A stretch of DNA of 64,000 nucleotides from Paraspadella gotoi (GCA_051294375.1 CM119270.1:1526753-1590752); one strand, 5' to 3'. Shown: positions 48,835-59,999, counted from the first letter of the stretch. Notes: generated by a model from the letters alone, not told the origin. Made by a program: numbers and translations.

Positions 48835-49070
48835 AATATACATTGTACAAATAATCCCTTCATTGGATAAATAAGCTTATTACGGCATCGAGGGGGGGGC
48901 CTTTACGACGCCCTGGGTGTGCGGGATCTTCCTGACGGTTGACGCTAAGAGGGTTTTTTGGTCCTGCAGTGAACACTGCAACACACCAAGTCACTGGCGT
49001 GGTAATAGTAGTACAAAGAGAGTGGATCGAACCCGAAACTCAGAACTAAGAAATGTCAGAGAGAGTTTTA
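48835..49070 (-). mobile_element. tRNA-derived SINE-like element
   Basis: On minus: a B-box-like GGGTTCGATCCAC (about 49024-49036), then TGACTTGGTGTG, CACTGCAGGACC and GGCGTCGTAAAGG, and the family tail TAATAAGCTTATTTATCC followed by AATGAAGGG and TTGTACAATG. The best candidate for a full-length member: polymerase III-like head plus the shared tail. The A-box was not clearly found. Confidence 0.5.
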
Positions 49071-49369
49071 AATGGTCAATTTAGGACATCTTGCTTTCCG
49101 ACTTGGGACTGGCTATTCAGAGTAAAGGACCTACATGCATCTTAACCAAGTGATCTAGCATAGAACAAACCTTACCAGCTAATAATAAGAATTCATGACA
49201 GTCTCGTTTATGAGAAAGACCCTTTGTGATTTGGCAATTTTTAAGACATTAAGATAAGTAAACATAAACCCGAATCATTAAAATATTTTGATGGATAAAC
49301 GTTTTGAGCAAAAAAAGGTTTATTTTTAGAATAAATTTATTAACTGAATATATAGTGCGTCGTGTTAGT

Positions 49370-49425
49370 TTTCGTCGTCGTCGTCTTCGTATGCGTCGTC
49401 GTCGTCGTCGTCGTCGTCGGCGCCT
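49370..49425. repeat. (CGT)n microsatellite
   Basis: Interrupted CGT array; the Asp-run frame ending TAA on minus is probably an artefact. Confidence 0.9.
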
Positions 49426-49839
49426 TTCCCTGACAAGATGACAAACGATCGACTAACGACGACTTCGGCTTCGATAAACAAACACCGTCGCCAAGCAACG
49501 GAATTCTTTACAATTTTTTTTCTTTTCGGTTCAGACCAAAAAAAAAAGAGAGAAAAATGGAGAAAAGGATCAAGAGTCAATACCCCCCCCCCTTCTAGGA
49601 GTTTCTCCATTTTTTTCCAATGAAGCTGATTTAAACTTTCATATTTAAACTTTCATATTTAAACTTTCATATCATTTTATCAAATAAAATTTTACTGCTT
49701 GATATGAAGGAAGCTTGTAGTATGAGAAGGAGACTTAATATTTGTAGAAATTAAAGAGAAATTACATAAATTATGTAGGCTCGACAATAAAGATTAACAT
49801 ATTTATACATTAGGTATTACCTAAGAGGTAAATGATGTT

Positions 49840-50025
49840 TTTCATGCGCTAAAATATAAAGGAAACAGTCCTTATCTTATTTTCATTTTTTTTGTCTTTC
49901 TTTCTTTCTTGCTTTCTTCCTTTCNNNNNNNNNNTTTTTCATGCGCTAAATTATAAAGGAAACAGTCCTTATCTTATTTTCATTTTTTTGTCTTTCTTTC
50001 TTTATTGCTTTCTTCCTTTCTTTCT
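49840..50025. repeat. direct repeat across a 10-N gap
   Basis: TTTTTCATGCGCTAAAATAT through TTTCTTTCTTG…CTTCCTTTC before the gap (49925-49934) is repeated directly after it with one or two differences. Almost certainly overlapping contig ends left unmerged. Confidence 0.9.
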
Positions 50026-50502
50026 TTCTTTCCTTTTCTTCTTTACCTCCTAATCCTTCTCCCTTTCCTTCCGGCTTTCTCAAACGTTGTCGCGTGCGTG
50101 AGCTATTACTCTCTCTCTCTCTCTCTCTCTCTCTTCGCTCTCTCTCTTCCTCTCCTCTCCATCTCTCTCTCTCTTCTCCTCTCTTCTCTCTCTCTCTCAA
50201 ACCCCCCACGCTCTCGTGACTGGAAAGGCCTTTTCACTCTCTCTCGTCGAATCACGATTTCCCTTTTATTTTTTGAAGAGAGAAAAAAAATCACAACAAA
50301 ATTGGAAAAAAAATGGAACTTGAAATTGAAAATAGTCATCGTTGTTGTTGTTGTTGTTGTTATCGTTATTAATATCATCTTCGTCGTTGTTGTTGTTGTT
50401 GTTGCCTGTTGGATTCAGACCTTTTCCCCAACAACTCGTTCAGCGACCCTTCGAAAAAATCCAGCTTGCTTCTGTCGTTTTTCAACAAGCTCTTTCTCTC
50501 TG

Positions 50503-50551
<49 letters not shown>

Positions 50552-50668
50552 TCTCTCTTCTCTCTCTCCTCTCTGCCCAACTCCTTTTTTCTCGGATTTT
50601 GTTTGTTGGGGTCGTGACTTTGAATATCAACGCAAAAATGAAACTGACACGGAAAAGGGAGGAAAGGA

Positions 50669-50736
<68 letters not shown>

Positions 50737-51238
50737 GAGAGGAAAAAAGAAAATAAAAGTGGATATAAAAATAGTAAATAGATAAAGAAAAGGAAAGGAA
50801 AGCAAAAAAGAAAAAGGAAAAAATAAAAATGAAAAAAGAAAAACGCATCAGAGGGAAACAGAGATTTGATGGAACAAAAAACATCGAGAAAAGGAAATAA
50901 AATGAAAAAATGTGGAGATTGAAAAATAGAGCCAAGGAAACCAACGGAACGAAATAACATCGTAATAAATAATATTCTGTTGGTACTCGAAATAAAAAAT
51001 GTGTAAAATGTATGAGTTTAAAAAAAATACATTAAAATAAAAAAAAACAAATAAAAATTGAAAACTAAAATGTCAAAGAAAAACAGAAATAAAGAAAATA
51101 AGTAAAAATAAAAAAGTAAATATAAAAAAAAAAAAAAACAGAAAAAAAAATCTTGGAAAGACATAAAATTCGGTCCTCGTGAAAAAATTTGGCTCCAGAG
51201 ATTTGGACTCCGACATTCGGCCTCAATAAGATTTGAAG
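50026..51238. other. non-coding; CT/GA tracts and A-rich sequence
   Basis: (CT)n at 50110-50200 and 50500-50570, (GTT)n at 50340-50405, (GA)n at 50668-50730, then A-rich low complexity to 51160. A 27-codon stretch at 50409-50490 looks protein-like on both strands but lacks splice sites. Confidence 0.5.
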
Positions 51239-51310
51239 GTCAGATTTGAAAGAAAGATTTGAAAGAAAGATTTGAAAGAAAGATTTGAAAGAAAAATTTG
51301 ACTAAAAGAT
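51239..51310. repeat. 15-bp tandem repeat
   Basis: About four to five units of AGATTTGAAAGAAAG. Confidence 0.9.
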
Positions 51311-51385
51311 TTGACTGAAAGATTTCGTCTGTGAAATATGTGCAAAAGTTGTACAACGAACGGACGAACTGACGTAGGACAGACT

Positions 51386-51482
51386 GACCAACGGACCAAC
51401 GGACCAACGGACCAACGGACCAACGGACCAACGGACCAACGGACCAACGGACCAACGGACCAACGGACCAACGGACCAACGG
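51386..51482. repeat. 8-bp minisatellite (GACCAACG)12
   Basis: Twelve perfect units. As 8 is not a multiple of 3, an eight-residue peptide repeat arises in open frames on both strands, but no gene context exists. Confidence 0.97.
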
Positions 51483-51734
51483 ATAGTTGGAGAGACCGAA
51501 AAACCCCAAAAGTTAAATGGACCAAAAAATCTCCGAAAAACAATTCCCTTCTGGATTTTAACTCTTTTTTGTTTTTTGGGGTTTTTTTTCGCTTTTTCGT
51601 GTTGTGTTTCTTTTCTTATCTTTTTGGTGGTCGGTCTGTCAGTCTAAATTATGAATTATTTAAACCTATAAATCTCTATAAATTAAGCGTTAGTATTCAG
51701 CTTTTTCTTTAAATAATAAATTACTTAACTATTT

Positions 51735-51890
51735 CGTCTTAAACTTTATGAAATTGGTACAACCATTATAAAAAATTATCCATTCATTTAATAAATAAGC
51801 TATCTTGCCCCTGACTTTGGTCCCAGCAAGCTTTCAATCAAGACTCTCTCACAGTCTCGTTTATTCACTTCCAGAGTATCTGGCTTCCCT
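51735..51890 (-). mobile_element. SINE-like element, best-preserved 3' half
   Basis: On minus: GACTGTGAGAGAGTCTTGAT, then TGAAAGCTTGCTGG, CAAAGTCAGGGGCAAGATAG, CTTATTTATTAAATGAATGG and GGTTGTACCAATT. Reference copy for the family described at 5205-5325, 27243, 28780, 29255 and 48835. Confidence 0.6.
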
Positions 51891-52191
51891 ATCAATGAAG
51901 TGCTATCATATTTCAAAGTAGATTTCAATTGTATTGATTCCATGTGTCTCAAATTCTCACACCGTCTTGCTTATCTTCTATCTGAGAATAAAATCCACTT
52001 TATTATCGCTTTCTTTATTATCCTCATCTTTATTTTCTTTAATCTTTTCTTGTCTTTTTTGTTTTCTTTTCTTTTTTCTTCTTTTTTTTCTTTTCTTTTT
52101 TACTTCTCTCCTTTATTGCTGCCAAAGGTCCAAGGAAAACGTCTCTTTTCTCTTTTCTCTTTTTTCTCGGTGGTCATTACTTTTACAGTCG

Positions 52192-52237
<46 letters not shown>

Positions 52238-52346
52238 ATCTATCCTTTTACAAAGCTTTTAACCATCCTCTTCCTTTCTTTTTTCATCCTTTTTTTCTTA
52301 AAAAAAAACCTTGGAACGAAGATAAAAGCTTGTAATTCGATTTTGA

Positions 52347-52388
<42 letters not shown>

Positions 52389-53382
52389 GGATTTTCCTCC
52401 ATCCTCTTTCTGATTTTGAAGAAGACGGAAAAGGCGTGGCCAAAAAACTCGGTTTGATGAGAGAAGAGAGAGAGAGAGAGAGAGAGAGTGAGAGAGAAAG
52501 AAAGACACAGAGCCAGAGCGCCATCTTTGTTTTAAAGGAGGCAAATCGTTTGTGTTGTGTTCGTCCGAATTCCCTTCGGAGATTCTGAGGATTTTCAGTT
52601 GACGTTTCTTCTTCTTTCGTTGTTGTTTTTTTTTCGCTGACGTTTCTTGTTTTTTATTTTGTTTTGTTTGACGTTTCTTTCCTTTTTTCGATGCTGACGT
52701 TTTTTTCTTTGCTTCTATTTCGAATTCATATTTGTTACTCTTGCTTGATTTTTTTTATGATGAAATCAAATTGTCTCATTACAATGAATCAACGTAATAT
52801 AATATAATATTTGCTGACTTTTTACATTAAGCCACGTTCCGTTACGTTCAATTACTTTTATTCAATAGTTATTTGTTTCTGTTTAGGTACNNNNNNNNNN
52901 NNNNNNNNNNNNNNNNNNNNNNNNNNNNNNNNNNNNNNNNNNNNNNNNNNNNNNNNNNNNNNNNNNNNNNNNNNNNNNNNNNNNNNNNNNNNNNNNNNNN
53001 NNNNNNNNNNNNNNNNNNNNNNNNNNNNNNNNNNNNNNNNNNNNNNNNNNNNNNNNNNNNNNNNNNNNNNNNNNNNNNNNNNNNNNNNNNNNNNNNNNNN
53101 NNNNNNNNNNNNNNNNNNNNNNNNNNNNNNNNNNNNNNNNNNNNNNNNNNNNNNNNNNNNNNNNNNNNNNNNNNNNNNNNNNNNNNNNNNNNNNNNNNNN
53201 NNNNNNNNNNNNNNNNNNNNNNNNNNNNNNNNNNNNNNNNNNNNNNNNNNNNNNNNNNNCTACAATAAGTCCATGAAATTTAAATTTGAAAATTTCGTCA
53301 CCCCCTCCTATCTCCATCTTGACAACGACCAATGATACTGCAATATGCAAATGAGATTTAAATTTCCTCCTTCTACTCTTAC
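51891..53382. other. non-coding; CT tracts and a 369-N gap
   Basis: (CT)n near 52194-52235 and 52350-52384, (GA)n at 52460-52500, gap 52891-53259. No exon supported. Confidence 0.5.
52891..53259. other. assembly gap (369 N)
   Basis: Unresolved; directly downstream (minus) of exon 53383-53966, so further exons could be hidden. Confidence 0.99.
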
Positions 53383-53966
53383 CTTGCGGCTGCCGATCCA
53401 GCCGGCCTCCCCACTGATTCACCCGGCCTCCCCACCGATCCAGCCGGCCTCCCCGCCGCCGACGGCCCCACTCTCTTCTTCGGCGCCTCCTCTTCCCCCG
53501 GCGCCTTCGGCCGAGCGGGCATCGGTCCGCCCGCTTCCACTTTGGCGTAGTCTGGATGCTCCTGTCTCTTTAACTGCGCCTCGATCCACTCGAAAGGAAC
53601 CCAGACGGGGACCCTCACTCTGTTGATGCAATCGCAGGGACCCTTCCTTCTCTCCATCGGCATCTGTTCTCTGTCCTCTGTCCTCTGTCCGAGCGGCATC
53701 TGTCCTCCTCCGGGCGGCACCTGTCCTCCTCCGCGCGGCACCTCCCCCGGTTCCATCTCCAAATCTTCGGCTTCGTCGCCGGCGCCTTTTCGTCCGCCTC
53801 TTCCAACTCGATCGAAGATGGAACCGCGGCCAGGCGGCGCCGATCCGGATTGTGACGATTCCATCCCTTGAGCGCGGCCAGGTGGCGCCGATCCGGATCC
53901 TTTCGATTCCATCATTTGAGCGCCATCTGGCGGCAAGAGGCTGAAGTCGGGCTCTCCGGGGGGGAA
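53383..53966 (-). CDS. unknown protein, Gly/Pro-rich exon
   Basis: 584-nt open exon; acceptor CCCTTTTCAAG|TTC, donor GCCGCAAG|GTAAGA. In order: EPDFSLLPPDGA; two copies of a SGSAPPGR motif (MESKGSGSAPPGR and MESSQSGSAPPGR); an acidic piece (DEAEDLEMEPGE); PPGGGQMPLG repeats; a folded-looking core CDCINRVRVPVWVPFEWIE with LKRQEHPDYAKVE; and a C-terminal GRPAGS/GRPGES repeat. It is GC-rich. No family recognised. It would follow exon 55184-55300 in phase 0. Confidence 0.6.
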
Positions 53967-54119
53967 CTTGAAAAGGGGGGAGGGGGGCGGTGGAAGGAGG
54001 TAAGGTTGGGGTAGGGAAGGGGAGTGGGAAAAGATGAGATTTATTTATTGTTGTTGTTGTTCTTCTTTTTATTGTTGGAAAGTAGTTTCAGTTGTTTTTA
54101 TCGTCGTTTGACACTCTCC

Positions 54120-54168
<49 letters not shown>

Positions 54169-54516
54169 GACATGCTTATTTCTTAAAAAGAATCGCTGAC
54201 TTGCCGACATTTTATGAGCTTTCAACTTTGGACTGTTGATCTCTCTGTTTGGACTGTCTGTCCATCTGTCTGTCCGTTATTCAATCTATTTATCGGTCTG
54301 TATGTTTATCTATCTTTCTACTTTTCCGTCTCTATGTTTTACTCTCAATCAGCCTTTCCTAGTATACAACGATAACGATTTAAATTTTAAAAATAAATCG
54401 CATTAAAAGGATATTAATCTTCTATTTAGAAAACGAGGTCGTCGCCCGACTCGAGACGGAGACTCAGATAACCTTTTCGTTACGGTCATCTGCTCCGTTA
54501 TTCCTTGGGGTTGATC

Positions 54517-54750
54517 NNNNNNNNNNNNNNNNNNNNNNNNNNNNNNNNNNNNNNNNNNNNNNNNNNNNNNNNNNNNNNNNNNNNNNNNNNNNNNNNNNNN
54601 NNNNNNNNNNNNNNNNNNNNNNNNNNNNNNNNNNNNNNNNNNNNNNNNNNNNNNNNNNNNNNNNNNNNNNNNNNNNNNNNNNNNNNNNNNNNNNNNNNNN
54701 NNNNNNNNNNNNNNNNNNNNNNNNNNNNNNNNNNNNNNNNNNNNNNNNNN
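54517..54750. other. assembly gap (234 N)
   Basis: Unresolved. The right edge begins GGTAAGTATT, a perfect donor on plus, which might belong to a hidden exon. Confidence 0.99.
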
Positions 54751-54939
54751 GGTAAGTATTTAAACCGTTACAAAATTGTGTCAAGAAATTTGAAGAAATC
54801 TCCAAAGGGAAGAAACGTGTCCCTCTCATGCTTCATGACCCTCGTGAGAATTCGGATTTTGCTCTAGATTTGCGGCAACCTGCGGAAGTTTGCTGCAATC
54901 GATAACATTCTTTGTCTTCTTGTGAACGAATCGTCAGCA

Positions 54940-54942
54940 GAA

Positions 54943-54990
<48 letters not shown>

Positions 54991-54993
54991 TCT
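54940..54993. repeat. (CGT)n microsatellite
   Basis: On minus it reads (GAC)n in a long acidic open frame (54864-55064) that ends with protein-like DSFTRRQRMLSIAANF and a possible donor CGCAG|GTTGCC. Possibly an acidic-tract exon; not called. Confidence 0.9.
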
Positions 54994-55183
54994 TCTCCTT
55001 CGTCACCGTCGACGTCACCACCGTCATTGTCAGCAATATAATTTAATTGCAGCCTCGCTGTCATTAATTTATCATCTTTTTTTTCACTTTCATCTTCGTC
55101 TTCTTTGTCATCATCTTTTTGTCATCAATTCTTCAACATTGTTAACCCCACCCACCGTCAGCCCAGCGCCTTCCTCGACTTAC

Positions 55184-55300
55184 CCGCCCAAAGTCAAGCT
55201 CGTCCTTTGGCTTCGGCGCCGCTGGGAGGTGCGAAGGTGGGACCCAGGTCATCCCTCCACTTGGCAGAGGCGGCGCTGGGAGAGGCTTTTTCTTTTTTGG
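55184..55300 (-). CDS. unknown protein, proline-rich 39-codon exon
   Basis: Excellent borders: acceptor TTTTTCCTTACAG|CCA and donor GGGCGG|GTAAGT. 117 nt, phase 0 at both ends. Encodes PKKKKPLPAPPLP, then MTWVPPSHLPAAPKPK and DELDFGR. The PxxP cores could be SH3 ligands, of interest beside the SH3-like exon at 56353-56519. No family recognised. Confidence 0.6.
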
Positions 55301-55584
55301 CTGTAAGGAAAAAAGAGAGAGATTGTCGTTCTTCTGTGGATCATCATGACTTTTGTGCATCTTCTGAGAATTGTTAAAGCCTGCTGTTTTATGTTTAATA
55401 TACCCAGCTCCTTCACGCGTCAGAATGATTATTTCTTATTTTTATTGTTACCAGCGCACCTTCCTACGACATTTTACTTAATCCTTTCGCTCTCTCTTGA
55501 CTCTACTAAGATCGGTGCTCTGCGTTCTCTTTCGTTGATGCTGCCATTGTACGGCGCTCTCTGGCATCGGGTCATGTGTGCTGC

Positions 55585-55680
55585 GAGAAAGGTGGGACCG
55601 GTGGCAGGTCATCCCTACCACTTGGCTAGAGGCGGGTGGAGGCTGGGGAGTAGGCTTTTTCTTTTTTGGCTGTAAGGAAA
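55585..55680 (-). pseudogene. degraded duplicate of exon 55184-55300
   Basis: Shares GTGGGACC, AGGTCATCCCTxCCACTTGG, GAGGC and the acceptor string CTTTTTCTTTTTTGGCTGTA with 55230-55310, but with indels that destroy the frame. The 270 bp between the two copies include noisy sequence, so a redundant read insert is possible. Confidence 0.5.
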
Positions 55681-56352
55681 GAATTTTATGGAGGAATAAG
55701 AAGGTCTCTCAGGCTCTCTGCGCTCTCTCACGGCTCATCTGTCAGCTGCGCTCCGCTCGGCTCTCCTCTCTCCTACGGTCGGCTCGGTCAGACGTCGAGT
55801 CGTCCTTCTCTCGTGCTCCAGTCTCTACTGGCGTTCTCTCTCCAGATCACGGGCCCTCATGCTTCTTAGTGCTTCGGCGGCTGACTGCGGTTCAATAGAA
55901 GAAGGTCTTTCGGTCCGCGCCGGGTTGATGGACTGCGGAGGTAGAGTCCGAGAGCTTGCGGAGCGCATCCCAGGCGCAGTGACCGTCAGTGGCGCTCCGG
56001 GAACATCCCACCCCTCAGAGCGGAGAGAGAGAAAGAGAGAGGAGAGGAGAGAGAGGAGAGAGAGGAACGAGAGAGAGAGGAGAGAGAGATGAGAGGAGAG
56101 TAGGGTGGGAGAGAAGGAGAGGAGGAGAGGGAGAGGAGAAAATAAATAAAAACAGAAAACGTTAAAGAAAAGACCACATTTTACTCAAAATCTGCTGCTC
56201 TCTCTCCTCTCTCGTCGAGCTCTCTGCGCTCCCCCTCTCGTCGTCTCGTCGCTCTCTCCTCTCTCTCTCCGTCTCTCTCTCTCTCTACTCTTTGTTCTCC
56301 CCGCTCTCTCTCTCGTCTCGCTCTCTCCTCTCCTTCCTCCGTCCCTACATAC

Positions 56353-56519
56353 CGTCCTCCAAAACTCTCAGCAGGAACTCGTACGATGATCCATCCGTTC
56401 TTGCTGTTATTTTNNNNNNNNNNNNNNNNNNNNNNNNNCTTCCTGAGTCGGACGTCGTACGGTTCTCTCGGTTCGTAGTCGTACATCGCTTGTGCGCAAT
56501 GGATTCGCCAGTCTATCAC
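56353..56519 (-). CDS. SH3-like domain exon (with gap)
   Basis: Acceptor CCTCCGCAG|GTG after a long polypyrimidine tract, donor GGACG|GTATGT. Encodes VIDWRIHCAQAMYDYEPREP, then YDVRLRK, the N gap (56414-56438), then NGWIIVRVPAESFGG. 'A.A(L/M)YDYEPRE…L..(K)' followed by 'NGWw.v…G' is the usual SH3 arrangement (ALYDY and GWW motifs); the second Trp is Ile. The domain lacks about eight unresolved residues and continues in the next exon. Likely an adaptor or cytoskeletal protein; gene not identified. Confidence 0.55.
56414..56438. other. assembly gap of exactly 25 N inside an exon
   Basis: Interrupts the SH3-like exon; true length unknown, so codon phase across it is uncertain. Confidence 0.99.
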
Positions 56520-56807
56520 CTGCGGAGGGAGATAAAAGGGAGAAGGAAGTGGGAAGTGGGAAGAAGGGAGAAGAAGGGAAGGAATTGGGGGAGAAGGGAA
56601 GGACAGGGAAGGAGACAGGGTGAGGGAAAGGGAAGGGAAAAAAGAAAAAAAAATGCCAGAGAGGAATACAAGACAGAGAAGAAGAAGGAAAAGGAAAGGA
56701 AAGGAAATGAAAAGGGAAAACATTAAGTGAAGACTCTGAAAAAGATTACGATTAAATAATAATAATAATAACGAGGCGCTTTCGGAGAACTGTGCCAACC
56801 CAGGAAC

Positions 56808-56925
56808 CTGAATCTTGGAGTCGTCTCTCCAAGTCTCCGGTCCAGGATCTTTCTTGTTCGACGTGTTGAGATTTCCAAAGGAGAGAGGACCCGATGTTCG
56901 GTCGGGGAGACGACGGCCTTCGAAC
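56808..56925 (-). CDS. candidate exon upstream of the SH3-like exon
   Basis: Acceptor TTTCTCCCTCAG|GTTCG at the end of a long pyrimidine tract; possible donor ATTCAG|GTTCCT (weak). Two minus frames are open and both look protein-like (one with SLLWKSQHVEQERSW, the other with GNLNTSNKKDPGPETW), so the frame cannot be fixed. Non-repetitive and GC-richer than the surroundings. Confidence 0.35.
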
Positions 56926-57089
56926 CTGAGGGAGAAAGGGGGAGAGGGAGGAGGGAGGGTTGAGAGAAGAGGAGGAGGAGGAAGTGGAGGAAGAGGATGA
57001 GAGGAAAGAGGAGGAGTAGGAGGAGGACCGTCTGAATAATCGCCTTCCCCCTGGCGGGTGGCTCGGGGCGACGTCAGGGCTTCTTTCAA

Positions 57090-57854
57090 TTTTTTTTCTT
57101 TTCTTTTTTCTTTTCTTTTTTTTACCCAAGGGGGAATATTTTTTATTTTAATGTTACCAAAGAGTCGTCCACCTAATGGTCAAAAATATATTCAACCAGG
57201 GGCAGCACATTGGGGCCGCTACATTTTATCTCCCATTTATTTCGGACTAACGCCTCTTTCAACTTTGCTGCAACACCATCTTAACACCGTCATCTCACTT
57301 AAGCTTTCTAAACACTCCTTCAGACACTTACCTTTTCTCTCGTTCCTTCTACCTCTCGCTCTCTGCTCTCTTCTCTCTCTCTATCTCTCTCTCGATCTCT
57401 ACATCTCTTCTCTCGGTCTCTGCCTCTCTGCTCTCTTCTCTCATGCTCTCTCAGCTCACATCCACTTTGAACTGGGGCCGGCAAATGACTTCCTTCAGCT
57501 CCCCTTCTCCGTCTCTCTCTCTCGCCTTCGCCGCATCGCTTGCCGCCCTTCGCCCTCTCGACGCGCCTCGTGCCGGCTCTCTTTCCTCCTCCTCCTCCTC
57601 TTCTTCCATCCTTCTCTATCCTGCCTTCTCTTCGTCCTGTCTCTCCTGCCTGCGCAGCCGCGATGGATGCCGTGGCGCAGGCGGATTGAGCCGGGCGCGG
57701 TGAGGAGGTGGGGCCTTGGAGGACGTGAAAGTCGACGTTGTGGGGCGCCTTGGAGGGAGGGAGAGACGCGGACTTGTGGGCGCTCGTGGGGGGGTAGTGA
57801 GGAAGGAGCGATCACGAATTTCGATGCTCGTGAAGAGAGAGAGAGAGAGAGAGG

Positions 57855-57905
<51 letters not shown>

Positions 57906-58497
57906 TGAGACGGTACAGTAAGCTTTTGTTTCTTACTTGCGATAAACTGGAGCGGAGTGGATAGTCTCCACTATGAGTTGAAATCAGCTGTGCAGCTTTG
58001 AGGCCAATAGATGCAGGAACGGTGTAGGTTTATTGGGGCCGTTTGAGGATTTTTAAAAATTCAAAAAAATTGCCGCTTCAGGAACCCACATAAAGAATTT
58101 TTTTTACAATATTGGTGCTGTAACGCGGTTTAATTGAAAGCAGATCCTACTTCATTTTTCTTTGCTCATGATATATCCAGACGGCCCTACATAATGGGAT
58201 GTAGAAATTTTTTAATTTAATTTTATTTATATTTGTTTTAAAAAAAATTAAATTCCTACAAAAAAAAAAATTCAAGAGTATTGACCTAAAAAGGTCGCAA
58301 GGTATATTAATTGCCATTTTGTATTAGTACAAAATGAGTTACTTTGAAAGAGAACCCAGTTTTAAAATGAATAAAAAACCAAACTTAAATTTTGAAAGAA
58401 ACTTATGTTAAATACCAAGAAATACTTGTTTTTGAAAATTCTAAAAAATATATCATAAGTCCTTTAAAACTAATTAATATTATAAAAATGAATGGGT
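57090..58497. other. unassigned; CT/GA tracts
   Basis: (GA)n at 57831-57905. 57650-57770 is GC-rich and open on minus without a convincing donor. 58000-58490 is AT-rich with nothing seen. Confidence 0.4.
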
Positions 58498-58522
58498 NNN
58501 NNNNNNNNNNNNNNNNNNNNNN
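58498..58522. other. assembly gap of exactly 25 N
   Basis: Cuts the 3' end of exon 58523-58939, hiding its donor. Confidence 0.99.
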
Positions 58523-58939
58523 TTCCACCCGTCCTCCAAACCAACCCAGACAACTTGGTCGAGGACAGCCCCGCCTTCGACGTCCGCAAACCGAGCGCCC
58601 CCTTCGAAGGCGCCACCGCCAGCGCCCCCTTCGACGTCCCTATCGCCAACGCCGATTTCGTCCGCGCGGCCTGTAACGACGCCGGTTCTTCTTCCTCCTC
58701 CTCCGGCGGCGCCGCGCCCGAATACGCGTCGAAAGGATGACGACGATGTCGAGAATATTTGGTCGGAGGTTTGACCGGCGCCGTGTAGGCGACCGTCGAC
58801 GAACGCGGGGACATAGCGGCGTCGTTTTGGTTGCCACTCAAAGGGGCGGCTTCGGCGGCGTCGGCGGCGTCGTTGTCCGTGACGTCGGTTATGAGTTTGA
58901 GGAAAGAGTCGGTTTCGGTGGCTTCCAGTTCCTTGAGAT
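58523..58939 (-). CDS. unknown protein, low-complexity exon
   Basis: Open minus frame of about 139 codons from a possible acceptor CTCCCTCAAG|AT to the N gap. LKELEATETDSFLKLITDV looks like a short amphipathic helix; then Ala/Asp repeats, TKYSRHRRHPFDAYSG, an EEEEEE run, and three similar repeats around KSALAIGTSKGALAVAPSKG. 58% or more GC. The 5' end is uncertain, as an in-frame stop lies just upstream near 58965. It is likely the most upstream visible exon of the gene that includes the SH3-like exon, but linkage is inferred from strand and proximity only. Confidence 0.45.
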
Positions 58940-58949
58940 CTTGAGGGAG

Positions 58950-59160
58950 ATTTGATTTGACTCATTTGATTGAATTTGATTGATTGATTGATTTTATTTG
59001 ATTGATTTGATTTGATTTTATTGAATGATTTGATTGATTTGATTAATTCATTGATTGATGGATTGATTTGATTGATTTGAATGATTTGATTGATTTGATT
59101 GAATTTGATTGATTTGATTGTTTTAATTGTTTCGATTGATTTGATTGATTGACAGATTGT
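58950..59160. repeat. (TTGATT)-type low-complexity repeat
   Basis: Irregular TTGAT/TTGATTTGA units; a similar shorter run is at 61870-61985. Confidence 0.9.
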
Positions 59161-59961
59161 TTTGATTTTTTAATTTTTTTTTTTTGAGTGGATGTTTTAA
59201 AGTTTACTTTCTACTAATTTTATAATTGATTGTCTGATTCGATTGACTTGATTCGACTTGATAGATTCACTTGTTCCACCAATTAACGTATTTCATTGAT
59301 CTTTACAGATATGATTATCAGATTGATTGATTGGTTGAGAAATTGATTGCTTGGATCCTCACCGAAATCTCTCTGTTCCCAAGATCTCTTCCTCGTTAAC
59401 TTCCTCCCTCTCTCCTCCTTCTCCTCCTCCTCTTCCTCCTCTCCTTCCTTCCTCCTTCCTTCTCTCTGCTTCTTCTCTTTCCTCATTTCTTTGCTTTTCG
59501 TTCGACGAATGATTTAAATTTTGTTTATATATATAAAAACAAACAAACAAAAAATCCCCCCCTTACTTTCTCAATTCAAAAATCTTTTCTCTCTCGCGTT
59601 AGGAAATATTTAATCAAATGATAAATTAATGATTCTCTTGAGATTCTACTTTTGCCTAATGTCGACGAGTTTCTTTTTTTAAAAAAAAATAATAAATTCG
59701 TCACTAAACGGCGGCCGGGATGTTATTAAAAAAGCGCTATCGACTACAACAATAACAATAATAAGAAAAAGTCTGAAAAAAAAATAAAGAGAAAAAATTC
59801 TAAGAAAAGTCGCTTCGTTTTTGCGATAAGCGGGAGAATGTAGGGGGGAGAAGTAAAGGGAGGGAATTATATATGTGGAGGGAGTGAGTGAGAGAGAGAA
59901 GAGAGAGATGAGAAGAGTAAGGAGAGGGAGAGAAGAGTGGAAGAGAGAGAGAGAAGAGAGA

Positions 59962-59999
<38 letters not shown>

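Noticed and set aside
49365-49610. Acidic C-terminal exon (Asp run)
   Set aside because: The run is a (CGT)n microsatellite and the upstream frame has no family signal.
50409-50490. Protein-like 27-codon stretch on both strands
   Set aside because: No donor on plus and a purine-rich (not pyrimidine) upstream on minus.
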